Below, piece by piece: positions 62,217 to 64,000 of a stretch of 64,000 nucleotides of DNA. Location: assembly GCF_013285385.1 (NCBI RefSeq), contig NZ_CP054212.1:3100001-3164000 (forward strand), read 5' to 3'. The notes under the pieces were generated by a model. It had not been told where the DNA came from. It ran no database searches and worked only from the letters and a program-made list of their open reading frames with translations. A program made the position numbers and the translations under genes. This DNA is from Paramixta manurensis. Lineage in GTDB: Bacteria > Pseudomonadota > Gammaproteobacteria > Enterobacterales > Enterobacteriaceae. How positions within the stretch are numbered: the stretch's first letter is position 1; every line of letters begins with the position of its first letter.

Positions 62217-63143
62217 CTACTCTTCATCATCCACCAGCACTGAGCTGTCCTGGCCGCTGGCGGTCAAATTATAGGGGTCGTTACTGGAATCCATCGCGTT
62301 GAAAATGGCCAGCGCAAGCTCATTTTCACTGTCAGGATTGCGGCAAAGTAAGTATTGCGTATCCGGCAACACGGGCAGACCTTCCGCCGCGCCCATCACC
62401 CGCAATTCCGGGCTCATCATTTCAACCGGACGCGCCGTGACGCCGAGCCCCGCCTTCACCGCCGCACGCACGGCAGCTAATGTCGAAGCCACGTAGGAGA
62501 TACGCCACGGAATCCCTGCCTCGTTCAAATGGTCGATAGCCATATCGCGATAGGGGCTTGGCTCATCCAACAACACCAGCGGAATCGCCTCGCCGTGCTG
62601 AAAGATATAATCTGCTGCGCAATACCATAAGGTGGGCGACGTGCGTAACACTTGAGAAGTAAAGGAGCCTGGGCTGGAAGTGGTCACAACCAGATCGACT
62701 TCGCCCTGGTTGAGCATTTCCATCATGAAGGGATTACGCTTCACGCGAACATCAATTGCCAGTTTGGGATAAACTGACGTCACGCGGTTCAGTAAGAAAG
62801 GTAAAATCGTATCTGAAGTGTCATCCGATGCGCCGATGGTTAACACGCCTTGCACATTGCTGTACATCAGAGAGGTGCAGGCTTCATCATTAAAACGCAA
62901 TATTTTTCGGGCATAACCTAACAGTTGGATGCCGTGCTCAGTCAGTAACTTATTACGCCCATGACGGGCAAACAACTCTTTACCAACCAGTTGTTCCAGA
63001 CGTTGCATCTGCTGGCTTACTGCCGATTGCGTTCTGCATACGGCCGCTGCGGCGGCGGCAAACGTATTAAGATCCGCAACCGCAACAAACGTTCTCAGCA
63101 GATCGAGATCGAGATTGAGTATCGGACGATTTGCATTAGTCAT
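62217..63143 (-). CDS. lrhA: LrhA (HexA/PecT), LysR-type transcriptional regulator
   Basis: 308 residues (E. coli 312). The N-terminal winged helix is LDLDLLRTFVAVADLNTFAAAAAAVCRTQSAVSQQMQRLEQ; the C-terminal effector domain is LTIGASDDTSDTILPFLLNRV and following, with LGVTARPVEMMSPELRV well kept. LrhA represses flhDC and fimbriae in E. coli; its orthologues HexA (Pectobacterium) and PecT (Dickeya) restrain exoenzymes and motility. The start is consistent with the family N-terminus. It is followed by a strong terminator before nuo. Confidence 0.96.
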   Translation of the reverse strand: MTNANRPILNLDLDLLRTFVAVADLNTFAAAAAAVCRTQSAVSQQMQRLEQLVGKELFARHGRNKLLTEHGIQLLGYARKILRFNDEACTSLMYSNVQGVLTIGASDDTSDTILPFLLNRVTSVYPKLAIDVRVKRNPFMMEMLNQGEVDLVVTTSSPGSFTSQVLRTSPTLWYCAADYIFQHGEAIPLVLLDEPSPYRDMAIDHLNEAGIPWRISYVASTLAAVRAAVKAGLGVTARPVEMMSPELRVMGAAEGLPVLPDTQYLLCRNPDSENELALAIFNAMDSSNDPYNLTASGQDSSVLVDDEE

Positions 63144-64000
63144 ATTTTCTTCACTTATAAATTTTTTAAAAACAGCTACCCTGGTGTTATTACACGCGTT
63201 ATCAAAACGATACGCGGTAATAATTGCGCGATGGTTAGAGTAAATAATGAGGCTTCAACACATCGCTATAACTTGCTTTACGAACCTGAGAATCTCCTTT
63301 TCATGATATCCAACCTGATATTTCCATATCAGGCACGAGAATGGATACCCGTTATCAGATACGCGACCGGCGCTCGTCGACCGTCAGTAAAATGCGGAAT
63401 ACCGCGTTGTAGTTTGGTGAATTAAAAACCGCCGCCCTTCTCAACAACAGGCTGCGGGGCCGCTGGTTTAACACAACCATTAGAGCCATACTGCCAAAAA
63501 CGCGACGATTGTCGCGCAAAATTAGTAAACACTACTTAACTTTTATCACAATAAAACAGGAACCTTTATAACCTGAAACATTGCCATTTTTGACGCAATG
63601 TTCCCTGATGATTATCCTGCCATAATGCCGATTAATTTTTAAGCCCCAAATGAGTTATTCTTATCAGTAAATCGGGAAAACATCGCTAAACCGGCATTCC
63701 AACACGCCTCTTGCGCTAAATTTTTTCGATCAATTTACATACAGCGCACGCCAGTTCATATTACCCTTGACGGTAACTTTTCTGGTTGACGCCTGACAAC
63801 TGGTCAAACCTGTGCTTAAAAAAAGCCATTTAAGTAGAAAAATTTAACTATTTCAGCGCGCATCAATCCATCATTTTTTATTTGTATTCACCCTTCGGGC
63901 TCGGCGCGCATCATTAGTCAAATACCGTTACGCCACCTTTACAGCATACGGTCATCCATCCAGATAAAAAACCAAACTCATCAAAATAATCAGTTAATAA
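63144..64000. promoter_or_regulatory. Long lrhA leader and promoter region; no gene seen
   Basis: About 860 bp upstream of lrhA without a credible coding frame, AT-rich, running to the window end. E. coli also has a long gap here, with a long regulated lrhA 5' leader before alaA (yfbQ). A partial RcsAB-box-like stretch (ATAAGAATAACTC on the minus strand, 63664-63652) is visible; the match to the consensus is incomplete. No tRNA, sRNA or repeat was recognised. Confidence 0.45.

Overview
The window is a chromosomal segment of an Enterobacterales bacterium, about 53-55% GC by eye. The order rcsDB / rcsC - gyrA - ubiG - nrdAB-yfaE - yfaY - menFDHBCE - elaB - elaA - nuoA-N - lrhA matches the Escherichia/Salmonella backbone, and protein lengths are near-identical to those of E. 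coli (RcsB 216, NrdA 761, NrdB 376, MenB 285 residues). Several insertions relative to E. coli, and intergenic repeats of a kind I associate with Yersinia/Serratia/Pectobacterium-like genomes, point to a member outside the E. coli/Salmonella group (Pectobacteriaceae, Yersiniaceae or Erwiniaceae). I cannot fix the genus from sequence alone.

Layout. Positions 1-14579, all on the minus strand, hold a giant-adhesin system in the order bapA (3511 residues, about 30 Ig-like repeats), bapB (TolC-like outer-membrane channel), bapC (ABC exporter) and bapD (HlyD-like adaptor, cut by the window edge). An 800-bp AT-rich divergent region separates it from an MFS transporter gene and rcsD-rcsB on the plus strand; rcsC converges on them from the minus strand. 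Between rcsC and gyrA lies about 540 bp of GC-rich, hairpin-dense repeat DNA. gyrA and ubiG are divergent. A divergent lsrG/lsrK pair (AI-2 breakdown and phosphorylation, without other lsr genes) comes next, then nrdA-nrdB-yfaE with a recognisable DnaA/NrdR control region. yfaY and a clade-3 catalase gene precede the complete menaquinone cluster menFDHBCE, which is tightly coupled by stop/start overlaps. elaB, opgD (a Tat-exported glucan protein, displaced relative to E. coli) and elaA follow. The last third is the full 13-gene nuo operon for NADH dehydrogenase I, with its regulator gene lrhA upstream and a long gene-free lrhA leader to the window end.

Functionally the segment links envelope sensing (RcsCDB), surface adhesion (Bap system), periplasmic glucans (OpgD), AI-2 handling (LsrKG), respiration (menaquinone and ubiquinone synthesis, complex I), aerobic dNTP synthesis and peroxide defence (KatA). 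LrhA (HexA/PecT) is a regulator of motility and virulence traits in this order.

The least ordinary items are: (1) the bap adhesin operon at the rcs locus, with a TAAG motif in the adhesin N-terminus, a 24-bp in-frame minisatellite, and repeats whose protein is identical while their codons have diverged; (2) a dispersed two-hairpin intergenic repeat present twice with compensatory stem changes; (3) the stranded lsrGK pair. No phage, IS element, CRISPR array, tRNA or rRNA was seen, and I found no wholly new multi-gene system.
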